DNA of 64,000 bases. It comes from Mycolicibacterium gadium (GTDB taxonomy: Bacteria > Actinomycetota > Actinomycetes > Mycobacteriales > Mycobacteriaceae). The notes below the pieces were generated by a model. It saw only the letters and a program-made list of their open reading frames with translations. It had not been told where the DNA came from and did no database searches. This document shows positions 38,262-46,166 of this stretch, piece by piece (the stretch's first letter is position 1; each line of letters starts with the position of its first letter). A program made the position numbers and the translations under genes. The stretch is taken from positions 1,302,001 to 1,366,000 of the forward strand of contig NZ_AP022608.1 of NCBI RefSeq assembly GCF_010728925.1. The letters run 5' to 3'.

Positions 38262-39158
38262 ATGGGTGACAGCATTGCACTTGTCGGACCGGGCGCGATC
38301 GGGTCGACGGTCGCCGCCCTGCTGCACGCCGCAGGTCACCCGATCACCTTGTGCGGGCGTACCGCCCGGGAGTCGATCGAGGTCAGGCCCGACGACAAGG
38401 ACCCGATCGTGGTGCCGGGTCCGGTGCTGGCCGATCCGGCGGAGATCACCGAGGCCGCCGACATCGTGCTGCTGGCCGTCAAGGACACCCAGAACGAGCA
38501 GGCCGGTGCCTGGCTGGCCAGGCTGTGCGACGGCGACACGATCGTGTGCGCTCTGCAGAACGGCGTCGAGCAGGTGGAGCGCGTCGGCCGGTTCTGCCCA
38601 TCGTCGACAGTGGTGCCCGCGGCCATTTGGATATCGGCCGAACCGGATCCGGGGGGCTGGATACGGCTGCGTACCGGGGTTCGGCTGGTGCTGCCCGCCG
38701 GCCCCGACACGAGGGCCGCCGAAAGGCTAGCGAGGTTGTTCGGCGACGCCGGCGTATCCGTCGAGCTCGACCCCGACTTCGTCAGCGCGGCATGGCGCAA
38801 GCTGCTGGTGAACGCCGTGGTCGGGTTGATGGTTCTGACCGGTCGGCGCATGGGCATGTTCCGCCGCGACGATGTGGCCTCCCTCGCGCGGCGCTATTTG
38901 GCGGAATGCCTTGCGGTGGCGCGCGCGGACGGCGCGACCCTGGGCGACGAGGTGATCGACGAGACCATGAACCTGTTCAGCCAGGTTCCCGCCGACATCA
39001 CCACGTCGATGCTGACCGATCGAGAGGCGCACCGCCCGCTGGAATGGGACATCCGCAACGGTGTGGTCAGGCGCAAGGCCGCTCAATACGGGCTCGCCGC
39101 CCCGATCAGTGACGTGCTAGTGCCGCTTCTGGCGGCGGCCAGCGACGGGCCTGGCTAA
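38262..39158 (+). CDS. ketopantoate reductase-like oxidoreductase (PanE/ApbA family)
   Basis: A 298-aa NADPH-dependent 2-dehydropantoate 2-reductase-like protein: [16 protein letters not shown] dinucleotide loop, LCGRT after strand 2, [25 protein letters not shown], then the C-terminal helical domain with [19 protein letters not shown], containing the catalytic lysine position, and [19 protein letters not shown]. It sits next to aspS as its orthologue does in M. tuberculosis. Whether it makes pantoate or another 2-hydroxyacid is uncertain. Confidence 0.85.
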   Translation: MGDSIALVGPGAIGSTVAALLHAAGHPITLCGRTARESIEVRPDDKDPIVVPGPVLADPAEITEAADIVLLAVKDTQNEQAGAWLARLCDGDTIVCALQNGVEQVERVGRFCPSSTVVPAAIWISAEPDPGGWIRLRTGVRLVLPAGPDTRAAERLARLFGDAGVSVELDPDFVSAAWRKLLVNAVVGLMVLTGRRMGMFRRDDVASLARRYLAECLAVARADGATLGDEVIDETMNLFSQVPADITTSMLTDREAHRPLEWDIRNGVVRRKAAQYGLAAPISDVLVPLLAAASDGPG

Positions 39159-39168
39159 TCTCAGTTCG

Positions 39169-39418
39169 GTGTCCGCGCCCTGGCCGCAGTGGTCCTACGT
39201 CACCGGCATGTCGTGGACAGGTTCCGGGCCTTTGCGAGTCGGCTCCACCCGCGCCATCGGGACGCGCAGCGGAGGGCGTGTGATCGATGAGATCATCGCG
39301 TGGTATCCGGAGGCGCACTTGGCTTTTCGCGAGGGTGCCGGCCGACATCGACGCTCCTGGCCAAGTTGGGCAAGTACACCGAGCGACGGTTCGGCGTTTC
39401 GATCTGGAACCCGGCTAG
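39169..39418 (+). pseudogene. decayed SRPBCC gene, tandem paralogue of 39438-39947
   Basis: In one frame the DNA reads PWPQWSYVTGMSWTGSGPLR then VGSTRAI, matching SWPRWATAITKVTWTSPQPR then VGTTRTV of the intact neighbour, and EIIAWYPEAHLAFRE matches EFLAWEPFTHMAFRF. In another frame LLAKLGKYTERRFG matches the neighbour's C-terminal FLYNLREYSDKRFG. The roughly 50 codons in between and the N-terminus are missing. It is therefore an old duplicate with a deletion and frameshift. Confidence 0.72.
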
Positions 39419-39437
39419 ACACTGTCAGTTATCGTGT

Positions 39438-39947
39438 ATGGCCATGCACCCATGTGAGCTGGTTGAGCTGGATTTCATCGACAGCGCGCCGTTTCGGTTC
39501 GTCAGCACCGTGGACCTGAAGATCACGCCCGAGCAGCTGTTCGAGGTGCTCGCCGACGCGGAGTCGTGGCCCCGCTGGGCGACGGCGATCACCAAAGTCA
39601 CCTGGACCAGCCCCCAACCGCGTGGTGTCGGTACGACGCGCACGGTACACATGCGCGGCGGCATCGTCGGTTACGAGGAGTTCCTGGCGTGGGAACCGTT
39701 CACCCACATGGCTTTTCGGTTCAACGAAGCATCGAGTAGTTCCATCTCGGCGTTCGCCGAGGACTACCGCGTGGTGCCGACGGCCGAAGGCTGCCACCTG
39801 ACGTGGGTGATGGCGATGAAGCCCAAGGGTCTATCGGGTCGCATCGGCATGACGCTGGGTAAACCGTTTATGGCCCACACGTTCCAGAAGTTCCTCTACA
39901 ACCTGCGCGAGTACTCCGACAAGCGTTTCGGGTCGAACTCGAAATGA
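39438..39947 (+). CDS. SRPBCC (polyketide cyclase/START-like) family protein
   Basis: A roughly 169-aa hydrophobic-ligand-binding fold: FVSTVDLKITPEQLFEVLADAESWPRWATA (read in two parts: VDLKITPEQLFEVLADAES, WPRWATAI), GVGTTRTVHMRGG, EFLAWEPFTHMAFRF, and a C-terminal amphipathic helix MAHTFQKFLYNLREYSDKRFG. The ATG is at 39438 or 39444; no Shine-Dalgarno is visible, which would fit a leaderless mRNA. Orthologous in position to the SRPBCC gene next to ypfJ in M. tuberculosis. Ligand unknown. Confidence 0.83.
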   Translation: MAMHPCELVELDFIDSAPFRFVSTVDLKITPEQLFEVLADAESWPRWATAITKVTWTSPQPRGVGTTRTVHMRGGIVGYEEFLAWEPFTHMAFRFNEASSSSISAFAEDYRVVPTAEGCHLTWVMAMKPKGLSGRIGMTLGKPFMAHTFQKFLYNLREYSDKRFGSNSK

Positions 39948-39965
39948 GGCACCGGCCCGGCGCCA

Positions 39966-41480
39966 TCAGTAGAGCTCGGCCCACGCCTTTCGGCGCTCGG
40001 CGTCGGGGTCCTCGGTGATGGTGTCGCGCGCGGTCATGATGATGCGGGTGACGCGGCGCTCGGCGTCGTAGACCGGCCAGTCGTGCCCGTTCGACCACTC
40101 GATCTCACCGCTATCCCATCCCTTAGTCGCGAAGTCCAGCCAGGCCCGCTGCATCCGCCTGCCGACCGGCGGCTGCAGCCGCCGCCCCAGCGGATGCAGC
40201 TTGCGCCCGATGAACGACGCGTAGCTGTGCTGGACGTGCACGATCTCGCTGCCGTGGGTGGCGCCGAGCCCCAGCACCCGCAGACTCCAGCCGACGTGGT
40301 CGAACCGGTACATGTGCGTGGGCGCGACGGCGCTGTAGGCGTCGGCGAACGCCCATGCCGGTCCACCGAACATCACGTCGGAGCCGAACGCGATCAGGGC
40401 CCGTCGCCTCGGATAGTCCGGATAGGCGGCCAGCACCGCATCCTTGGCGTCCGGTGCGACGCGGTCGAGGTAGGCGTCGATCGAGGCCGTCGTCGTCGGC
40501 AGCATCGGTGGTTTCGTCCACGCGAACATCGACGCCTCATGGCTGTTGGTGCCGATGATCAGCGGCATTCGTTCGAGTGCGCCATCGCGGGCGGCGTCCA
40601 CCGGATGCCTCGGCAGCAGGTCCACTCCGTAGGTCAATCCGTACGCGAGGTTCGGCGTGCTCGCCGCGCTCTTCAGCTGAAGCATGCCCGCGGCCCGGCG
40701 CAGCCGGCGCTGCGGCAGCATCTTGACCTCGGCGACTTCGACGCCCAGCCGCTTGACGAATTCGTGCGCCTGTCGGGCCCGGCTCTCGCGTTCGCCAATC
40801 AAGGGCAGCGCCGGACTCTGGGCGATCGCACGGCTGAACAGACCCTTGGACGCGGGGCTTGCCAGCAGTGCCAGCACTGACGTCGCGCCTGCCGACTCGC
40901 CGAAGACGGTCACCCGATCGGGGTCACCGCCGAATGCGGCGATGTGATCGCGGATCCAGCGCAGCGCCGCCATCTGGTCACGCAATGCGAGATTGTCATC
41001 GAATTCGTTTCCGAGGTCGCTGAGCTCGAACCCGCCGAAGACTCCGATGCGGTAGGTGATGTTGACAACCACCACATTGCCGTTGGCGGCCAGCCTGGAC
41101 CCGTTGTAGAGCTGAAACTGCCCGGCGCCGTAGACGAATGCGCCGCCGGGAATCCACACCATCACCGGAAGCGACGCGCTGGTGTCCGGCGACCACACCG
41201 TCAGCGTCAGGCAGGCCTCGTCGCGCACCTTCGGGTCGTCGCGGCCACCGCCGACGAACGACTTGCTCTGCGGCGGCAACGGTCCGTGTTCGAGTGCGTC
41301 GAGCAGCCCAGTCCACGGCTGCAGCGGCCCGGGAGCCAGGAATCGTCGTTCCCCCACCGGTTGCTCGGCGTACGGCACGCCGCGCCAGACACCGACGCCA
41401 CCTTCGGTCGTTCCGCGAATGTCCCCGAGGTCGGTGTGCGCGACCGGCGAAGGCCCCGAATGTCCGAGAACGACTGCCAC
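39966..41480 (-). CDS. type B carboxylesterase/lipase
   Basis: An alpha/beta-hydrolase of the carboxylesterase B family (about 504 aa) that hydrolyses esters. It has GVWRGVPYAEQPVGERRF near 30, the oxyanion motif WIPGGAFVYGA near 118, the nucleophile elbow FGESAGATS near 200, the acid in IGTNSHEASMF near 340, and the catalytic histidine in ATHGSEIVHV near 430. The GTG at 41480 is chosen; an ATG 18 codons upstream is possible. Divergent from ypfJ. No signal peptide is evident from this start. Confidence 0.88.
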   Translation of the reverse strand: MAVVLGHSGPSPVAHTDLGDIRGTTEGGVGVWRGVPYAEQPVGERRFLAPGPLQPWTGLLDALEHGPLPPQSKSFVGGGRDDPKVRDEACLTLTVWSPDTSASLPVMVWIPGGAFVYGAGQFQLYNGSRLAANGNVVVVNITYRIGVFGGFELSDLGNEFDDNLALRDQMAALRWIRDHIAAFGGDPDRVTVFGESAGATSVLALLASPASKGLFSRAIAQSPALPLIGERESRARQAHEFVKRLGVEVAEVKMLPQRRLRRAAGMLQLKSAASTPNLAYGLTYGVDLLPRHPVDAARDGALERMPLIIGTNSHEASMFAWTKPPMLPTTTASIDAYLDRVAPDAKDAVLAAYPDYPRRRALIAFGSDVMFGGPAWAFADAYSAVAPTHMYRFDHVGWSLRVLGLGATHGSEIVHVQHSYASFIGRKLHPLGRRLQPPVGRRMQRAWLDFATKGWDSGEIEWSNGHDWPVYDAERRVTRIIMTARDTITEDPDAERRKAWAELY

Positions 41481-41555
41481 GCCCGAATCGTAGTGTGCAA
41501 AGGTGAACGCAAACCCGTGCGGCAGCGTGGACATGGACGCGAATGAGGTAGGGCA

Positions 41556-42443
41556 ATGACGTTCAACGAGGGCATGCAGATCGACACGAGCACGACGTCC
41601 ACCAGTGGCGGCGGTCGTGGTCCCGGCCGAGGCATCGCCGTCGGCGGCGGAGTCGGCGGCCTCCTCATCCTCGTCGTCGCGCTGTTCCTCGGAGTCGATC
41701 CCAGTTCCGTCGTGCCGCCGCAGCAGTACGACAGCGGAGGCGTCGAGACACCCGGCTTCGATCTCAGCCAATGCAAGACCGGCGAGGACGCGAACAACAT
41801 CGTCCAGTGCCGCGTGGTCGCGACGGGCAACTCGGTGGACGCCGTGTGGCAGCAGTTACTCCCCGGCTACGAGCGGCCGCGGATGGAAATCTTCACCAAC
41901 CAGGTCCAGACCGCCTGCGGACCTGCGACCAGCGACGTCGGCCCCTTCTACTGCCCGGGCGATCGAACGGCGTACTTCGATGTCGGCTTCTTCGACGTGC
42001 TGCGCGACCGGTTCGGTTCCAGCGGCGGCCCGCTGGCTCAGGAGTATGTGGTGGCCCATGAGTACGGCCATCATGTCCAGAACCTCGAGGGCTCGCTCGT
42101 CCGTGCCCAACAGGATCCGGAGGGCGCCACCGGCGGCGGTGTGCGCACCGAATTACAGGCCGACTGCTATGCCGGCATCTGGGCGCACTACGCGACCATC
42201 ACGAAGCAGGAAAGCACCGGCGTGCCGTTCCTGGAGCCATTGAGCGACAAAGACATTGCCGACGCGCTGTCGGCCGCGGCATCGGTCGGTGACGATCGCA
42301 TCCAGCAGGCCGCCACCGGACGCGTCAACCCCGAGGCGTGGACCCACGGATCCTCCGAACAACGCCAGAAGTGGTTCACAGAGGGATATCGGACCGGCGA
42401 CATCAACAGCTGTGACACGTATTCCGCCAGCGATCTGGGCTAG
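41556..42443 (+). CDS. YpfJ-type neutral zinc metallopeptidase, membrane anchored
   Basis: A 295-aa protein: Gly-rich cytoplasmic N-terminus, one TM helix (GGVGGLLILVVALFLGV, 31-47) and an extracytoplasmic peptidase domain with H168-E-Y-G-H172-H173 (VAHEYGHHVQ), the downstream glutamate region RTELQADCYAGIWAHY near 200 and CYFDVGFFDVL-type YFDVGFFDVLRDRFG before it. Cysteines at 73, 85, 121 and 133 may form disulfides. The family (PF04228) is widespread, with unknown substrates. Gene order after the panE-like and SRPBCC genes matches M. tuberculosis. Confidence 0.93.
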   Translation: MTFNEGMQIDTSTTSTSGGGRGPGRGIAVGGGVGGLLILVVALFLGVDPSSVVPPQQYDSGGVETPGFDLSQCKTGEDANNIVQCRVVATGNSVDAVWQQLLPGYERPRMEIFTNQVQTACGPATSDVGPFYCPGDRTAYFDVGFFDVLRDRFGSSGGPLAQEYVVAHEYGHHVQNLEGSLVRAQQDPEGATGGGVRTELQADCYAGIWAHYATITKQESTGVPFLEPLSDKDIADALSAAASVGDDRIQQAATGRVNPEAWTHGSSEQRQKWFTEGYRTGDINSCDTYSASDLG

Positions 42444-42501
42444 ATTTCGCCGGTAGCTGATCCGGCGCGATCGCCGCGCCCGGCGATCTAGCGTCGATCA
42501 T

Positions 42502-42987
42502 ATGGACACCGTCACCGTCACACCCGAACTCACCACGCTCGTCGTGCGCGGATGGCAGGTCTACGTGTGGCACGACGGCGATTCGGCCACGCTCATCGAC
42601 ACCGGTGCTCCCGGTTCGAGTGACGAGATCCTGGCAGCAGTGCCGCAGATCGACCGGATCGTGCTGACCCATGGCCATGTCGACCATTGCGGTTCGGCGG
42701 CCGAGCTGCAAGACGCCACGGGTGCAACCGTTTTCGCCGGCGCCGGCGACGCCACCGAGATCCGGAGCGGTACCGCCATGCCACCGCCGGTGTTCGAGGA
42801 CTGGGAAATGCCCCTTCACCAACGTGTTTCAGCCGGCCTGCCCGAGGCGGCACCACCGGTATCCGGCCTGCTCGAACTGCACGAAGGGGATGTGCTGGAC
42901 TTCGGGGGCGGCGCGGAGATCTTGGCCATTCCCGGCCACACCGCCCATACCCGCATCCGCGACACCGCTGCCACACTGACCGGGTGA
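42502..42987 (+). pseudogene. metallo-beta-lactamase-fold hydrolase lacking its C-terminal half
   Basis: The first 146 residues look normal: GWQVYVWHDGDSATLIDTG, the metal motif H57-G-H59-V-D61-H62 and the third-site histidine H146 in AIPGHT. The sequence then switches to AHTRIRDTAATLTG and stops, lacking the LFTGD aspartate and the last histidine. The closing RDTAATL may be the original C-terminus, which would mean an internal deletion. Such a protein could bind one metal at best. The stop overlaps the DinB start (TGATG). Confidence 0.65.
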
Positions 42988-43520
42988 TGCCTGAGCACGA
43001 TCCCATCGAGCCCGACACCAAGGACTGGACCTGGGTGCTGTCGCAATCCTGCCCCGACTGCGGCTTTGCCCCGGACGCCGTGCACCACACCGAGGTCGCC
43101 GACCGCATCCGCGCCGACGCCGCCCACTGGGTGCCGCGACTTGCCCAGCCCGGCGTCAGGGAGCGGCCGGCACCGACCGTGTGGTCGACGCTGGAGTACG
43201 GCTGCCATATCCGCGACGTGCACCGCATCTTCGATCACCGAGTCCGGCTGATGCTCACCGAAGAAGAACCGTTGTTCCCCAATTGGGATCAAGACGAGAC
43301 GGCGCTGGCCGACAACTACCGCGCGCAGGACCCGGCCACGGTCGCCACCGAGTTGTTCGACGCCGCCAACATCGTCGCCGACACCTACACGGGCGTACCG
43401 GCCGACGCGTGGTCGCGGCGGGGGCTGCGTAGCAACGGCAGTGAGTTCACGGTTGCATCAATTGCGATCTACCACTTGCACGACATCGTCCATCACGCGC
43501 ACGATGTCGGGCATGGCTGA
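42987..43520 (+). CDS. DinB-like domain protein
   Basis: A 177-aa four-helix-bundle protein of the DinB/maleylpyruvate-isomerase-like superfamily: an N-terminal WTWVLSQSCPDCGFAP, HVRDVHRIFDHRV-type CHIRDVHRIFDHRVRLML and the closing YHLHDIVHHAHDVGHG, giving potential metal histidines. Some mycobacterial members are mycothiol- or metal-dependent transferases; the function here is unknown. The ATG overlaps the stop of the truncated hydrolase gene, and the 3' end overlaps the following SDR by 8 bp. Confidence 0.82.
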   Translation: MPEHDPIEPDTKDWTWVLSQSCPDCGFAPDAVHHTEVADRIRADAAHWVPRLAQPGVRERPAPTVWSTLEYGCHIRDVHRIFDHRVRLMLTEEEPLFPNWDQDETALADNYRAQDPATVATELFDAANIVADTYTGVPADAWSRRGLRSNGSEFTVASIAIYHLHDIVHHAHDVGHG

Positions 43521-44337
43521 AGACACACCGCTGGCGGGCAAGGTCGCCTACGTCACGGGAGCGGCGCGCGGACAAGGACGTTCACACTGCATTCGACTGG
43601 CCCGGGCGGGCGCCGACATCGTCGCGATCGATGCCTGCGGGCCGGTCGCCGAGCACAACGGCTATCCCCCGGCGTCACCCGAGGACCTCGCCGAGACGGT
43701 GAGCCTGGTCGAGGGCGAGGGGCGCAAGATCCGCGCGGAAGAGGTTGACGTGCGCGACCTCGAAGGCCAGCAGCGTGTGGTCGCCGACACGATCGAGCAG
43801 TTCGGCCGACTCGACATCGTCGTCGCGAACGCCGGTGTGCTGAATTGGGGCCGCTTGTGGGAGATTTCGGCACAACAGTTTCAGGAGGTCGTGGACACCA
43901 ACCTGACGGGGGTGTGGAACACCATCAAGGCGGTGGTTCCTGCGATGATCGAGGCCGGTAACGGCGGGTCGATCATCAACATCAGCTCGGCGGCCGGCAT
44001 CAAGGCCGTTCCGGGTTGCGGTCACTACTGCGCGAGCAAGTTCGGTGTAGTCGCGCTGACCAACTCACTCGCGGTGGAGTTGGGCGAGTTCGGAATTCGC
44101 GTGAACTCCGTCCATCCTTACGGCACCGACACACCGATGGGAAACGACGCCTCGATGTGGCAGATGTTCGCCGATCACCAGAACTTCATCCACAGCTTCT
44201 CGCCCGGCGCACTGCCGACGGATTCCCTCGCCGCACCCGACCTGGTGTCCGACATCGTGCTGTGGTTGGCCAGCGACGCGTCGTCGCTCGTGACCGCCGC
44301 CCAGATCCCCGCGGACAAGGGCTATCTCAAGGTTTAG
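43513..44337 (+). CDS. mycofactocin-coupled type SDR oxidoreductase
   Basis: A 274-aa SDR of the group that uses tightly held NAD and is coupled to mycofactocin: start GKVAYVTGAARGQGRSHCIRL, then IVAIDACGPVAEHNGYPPAS, an insertion typical of this subfamily, VVANAGVLNWG, NISSAAGIK with the serine, YCASKFGVVAL with Tyr/Lys and a C-terminal LPADKGYLKV-like end (IPADKGYLKV). ATG at 43513 (an alternative at 43504). Mycofactocin biosynthesis genes are not in the window. Substrate unknown, probably an alcohol. Confidence 0.85.
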   Translation: MAEDTPLAGKVAYVTGAARGQGRSHCIRLARAGADIVAIDACGPVAEHNGYPPASPEDLAETVSLVEGEGRKIRAEEVDVRDLEGQQRVVADTIEQFGRLDIVVANAGVLNWGRLWEISAQQFQEVVDTNLTGVWNTIKAVVPAMIEAGNGGSIINISSAAGIKAVPGCGHYCASKFGVVALTNSLAVELGEFGIRVNSVHPYGTDTPMGNDASMWQMFADHQNFIHSFSPGALPTDSLAAPDLVSDIVLWLASDASSLVTAAQIPADKGYLKV

Positions 44338-44359
44338 AGCCCAAGCACCGCCACTTTTT

Positions 44360-44410
44360 TGTTGCGTTTGTTGTCGCAAATCTCGGGTCGCGGCGACAAC
44401 AAACGCAACA
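44360..44410. terminator. bidirectional hairpin between convergent SDR and thioesterase genes
   Basis: Perfect 18-bp arms (44360-44377 and 44393-44410; core GTTGCGTTTGTTGTCGC) around a 15-nt loop. A T6 run precedes the left arm, giving a U-tract for minus-strand transcripts. It occupies most of the 77-bp gap. Confidence 0.75.
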
Positions 44411-44414
44411 GAAA

Positions 44415-45299
44415 CTAGAGCCGCGACTGCTCCTTGATGCTCGCGTCGGTCGTGCGCAGCGGGCGGATCAAGGCATCCTGGCCGAACGATGCGATGAGCT
44501 CACCACTTTCGGTGTGGACGGCCCCGCGTACATAGGACATGCCCGCGCCCACCTGGGTGCTCTCGTGCGTGTAGAGCAGCCAGCCGTCCCACGTAAACGG
44601 CTCGTGGAAGCTGACCGTGATCGTCATCGGAGCCGTCGACACGGTCAGATGCGCCTGCGCGGTACCGATGCCTTCATGTGCGCGCATCGTCGTCGAAATG
44701 CCAAGGTGTCCGGTGAAATACGCGATCAGCGCCTTGGCGAGGTCGTCGCGGGTGGGGATCGGGTCGTAGTGCAGCCAGGCGTACAGCTCAGGTGGTCCGA
44801 CCTCGTCGGGGCTGTTCACGTCGACGACGTCGACCAGACGTAGTTGGCGTCCGGTCATCGGCATCTCCGACACGTTCGCGTCTTCAGGACCCGTGACGTC
44901 GGGCCGCGGCAGGTGGTGGCGGATGACATCGGGGGTGGGTACGTCGGTCAGCACGGTCGCCGTGATGCACCGCTTGCCGTTCTGCTTGGCCGCGACGATC
45001 GCGGTCGCCGTCGACCGGCCTTCGTTGACCACGTCCAGCTCCAGTTCTACCGGACCCGCGCCGACCAGTACCGCGCGGGCGAACACCGCCGACACCGATC
45101 GCACGGACTTCTCCGGAAAACGTTTGGCCACAGCGACAATAGCCTGCGCAAGGACCTGCGTACCCTCGACCACCTGGCGGTCGTCCTGGCCTGTTGGGCC
45201 CGTTTCGGCGATGAATCTGTTCTCTCCGTCCGGCCGCACGTCGAACAATTCGAGCAGGCTCTCAACGGTCCAGGGCGTCTGCGCCGAGTCTGTGGTCAT
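44415..45299 (-). CDS. acyl-CoA thioesterase, double hot-dog (TesB-like)
   Basis: Hydrolyses acyl-CoA to free acid and CoA. The 294-aa protein has two hot-dog repeats: the first around FVAETGPTGQDD-like RFIAETGPTGQDDRQVVEGT, RSVSAVFARAVLVGAGPVEL; the second with PELYAWLHYDPIPTRDDLAKALIAYFTGHLG (read as ELYAWLHYDPIPTRDD) and SFHEPFTWDGWLLYTHESTQ, ending with GRLIASFGQDALIR-type ELIASFGQDALIR. ATG at 45299; the longer frame is shadow. Divergent from the TetR gene with operator 45332-45348 between them, placing it in that regulon. Confidence 0.87.
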   Translation of the reverse strand: MTTDSAQTPWTVESLLELFDVRPDGENRFIAETGPTGQDDRQVVEGTQVLAQAIVAVAKRFPEKSVRSVSAVFARAVLVGAGPVELELDVVNEGRSTATAIVAAKQNGKRCITATVLTDVPTPDVIRHHLPRPDVTGPEDANVSEMPMTGRQLRLVDVVDVNSPDEVGPPELYAWLHYDPIPTRDDLAKALIAYFTGHLGISTTMRAHEGIGTAQAHLTVSTAPMTITVSFHEPFTWDGWLLYTHESTQVGAGMSYVRGAVHTESGELIASFGQDALIRPLRTTDASIKEQSRL

Positions 45300-45331
45300 G
45301 GGAGGGAACACTAACCGAGCTCCGGTAAAAG

Positions 45332-45348
45332 CGGTAACGTCGTTACCG
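45332..45348. promoter_or_regulatory. TetR operator between thioesterase and tetR
   Basis: CGGTAACGTCGTTACCG is a perfect palindrome with a single central base. Its core GGTAAYGTCRTTACC recurs at 46118-46132. It lies between the divergent thioesterase (start 45299) and tetR (start 45378) genes. Confidence 0.78.
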
Positions 45349-45377
45349 ACATTCGCGCGCACAACCGGGGAGGTGTC

Positions 45378-46043
45378 ATGGCGAAGCGTGGCAGTCGGCC
45401 GCCGAGCGGAGGCGCCCGCGCGGCGGCGACGGACGACGTCGTGGACCTGGACCCGGAGTCGCGCCCGAAGCGATTCATGAAGTCGGCGTTGGCAATTCTC
45501 GGCGAGACCGGCCGCACGGACTTCACGGTGCTGGAGGTCGTCGAACGGTCCAAAACCTCCCTGCGATCCTTCTACCAGCACTTCTCCACCAAAGACGAGT
45601 TGTTGCTGGCCCTGGTCGACAAGATCATGTCGGAGTCGACCCGAAAGTGGCGCGAGGACACCGCCGGACTGCCCGCCGCTGACGCCTTACGGATACTCAT
45701 CGATCGCATCTGCACGCCCGCGGAAACGACCACTCAGGACAAAGTCAACCGCGGCCTGACGTTCTACAACGATCGCTTGGCCGAGGCGCTGCCGAGCGAG
45801 TATGCCCGCGTGCTCTCTCCGGTGCACGAGCTGATCAAGGACATCATCCGCAGCGGCATCGACGAGGGCGCCTTCCGTGCCGACATCGACGTCGACGCGA
45901 CAGCGGCCCTGATCATGCAGTCGGCCCTGGGGGCGATGCGGCTGCGGGTGCTCGGCGCAGAACTCACCGGCGTTCCGGTCGGCGCCGATCACATCTACGA
46001 CTTCTGCGTCAGCAGCCTCGCCGGACACCGCGACCCCGCCTGA
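45378..46043 (+). CDS. TetR/AcrR family regulator of the acyl-CoA dehydrogenase cluster
   Basis: A 221-aa repressor: basic N-terminus, HTH around RFMKSALAILGETGRTDFTV then VVERSKTSLRSFYQHFSTKDELLLALVD (quoted as KTSLRSFYQHFSTKDEL), and a C-terminal dimerisation/ligand domain. It lies between two palindromes with the shared core GGTAAYGTCRTTACC, one in front of itself and the divergent thioesterase, one in front of the amidohydrolase operon. Acyl-CoA ligands are typical for such regulators in mycobacteria; here the ligand is inferred only from the gene set. Confidence 0.9.
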   Translation: MAKRGSRPPSGGARAAATDDVVDLDPESRPKRFMKSALAILGETGRTDFTVLEVVERSKTSLRSFYQHFSTKDELLLALVDKIMSESTRKWREDTAGLPAADALRILIDRICTPAETTTQDKVNRGLTFYNDRLAEALPSEYARVLSPVHELIKDIIRSGIDEGAFRADIDVDATAALIMQSALGAMRLRVLGAELTGVPVGADHIYDFCVSSLAGHRDPA

Positions 46044-46115
46044 CCTGCACCGGTAGCGGTGCCGGCCCGACCCAATAACTCCTCGATCAGGGGTGGTGTT
46101 TACGCTGGTCCAGAC

Positions 46116-46134
46116 GTGGTAATGTCATTACCAC
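46116..46134. promoter_or_regulatory. TetR operator upstream of amidohydrolase-acyl-CoA dehydrogenase operon
   Basis: GTGGTAATGTCATTACCAC is a perfect palindrome (9-bp arms, one central base), 32 bp before the amidohydrolase GTG. Compared with the site at 45332 it differs only by compensating changes within the core. Confidence 0.78.
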
Positions 46135-46166
46135 CACAGCCTAGTCAGTCTGAAGGAGGCGCAACT

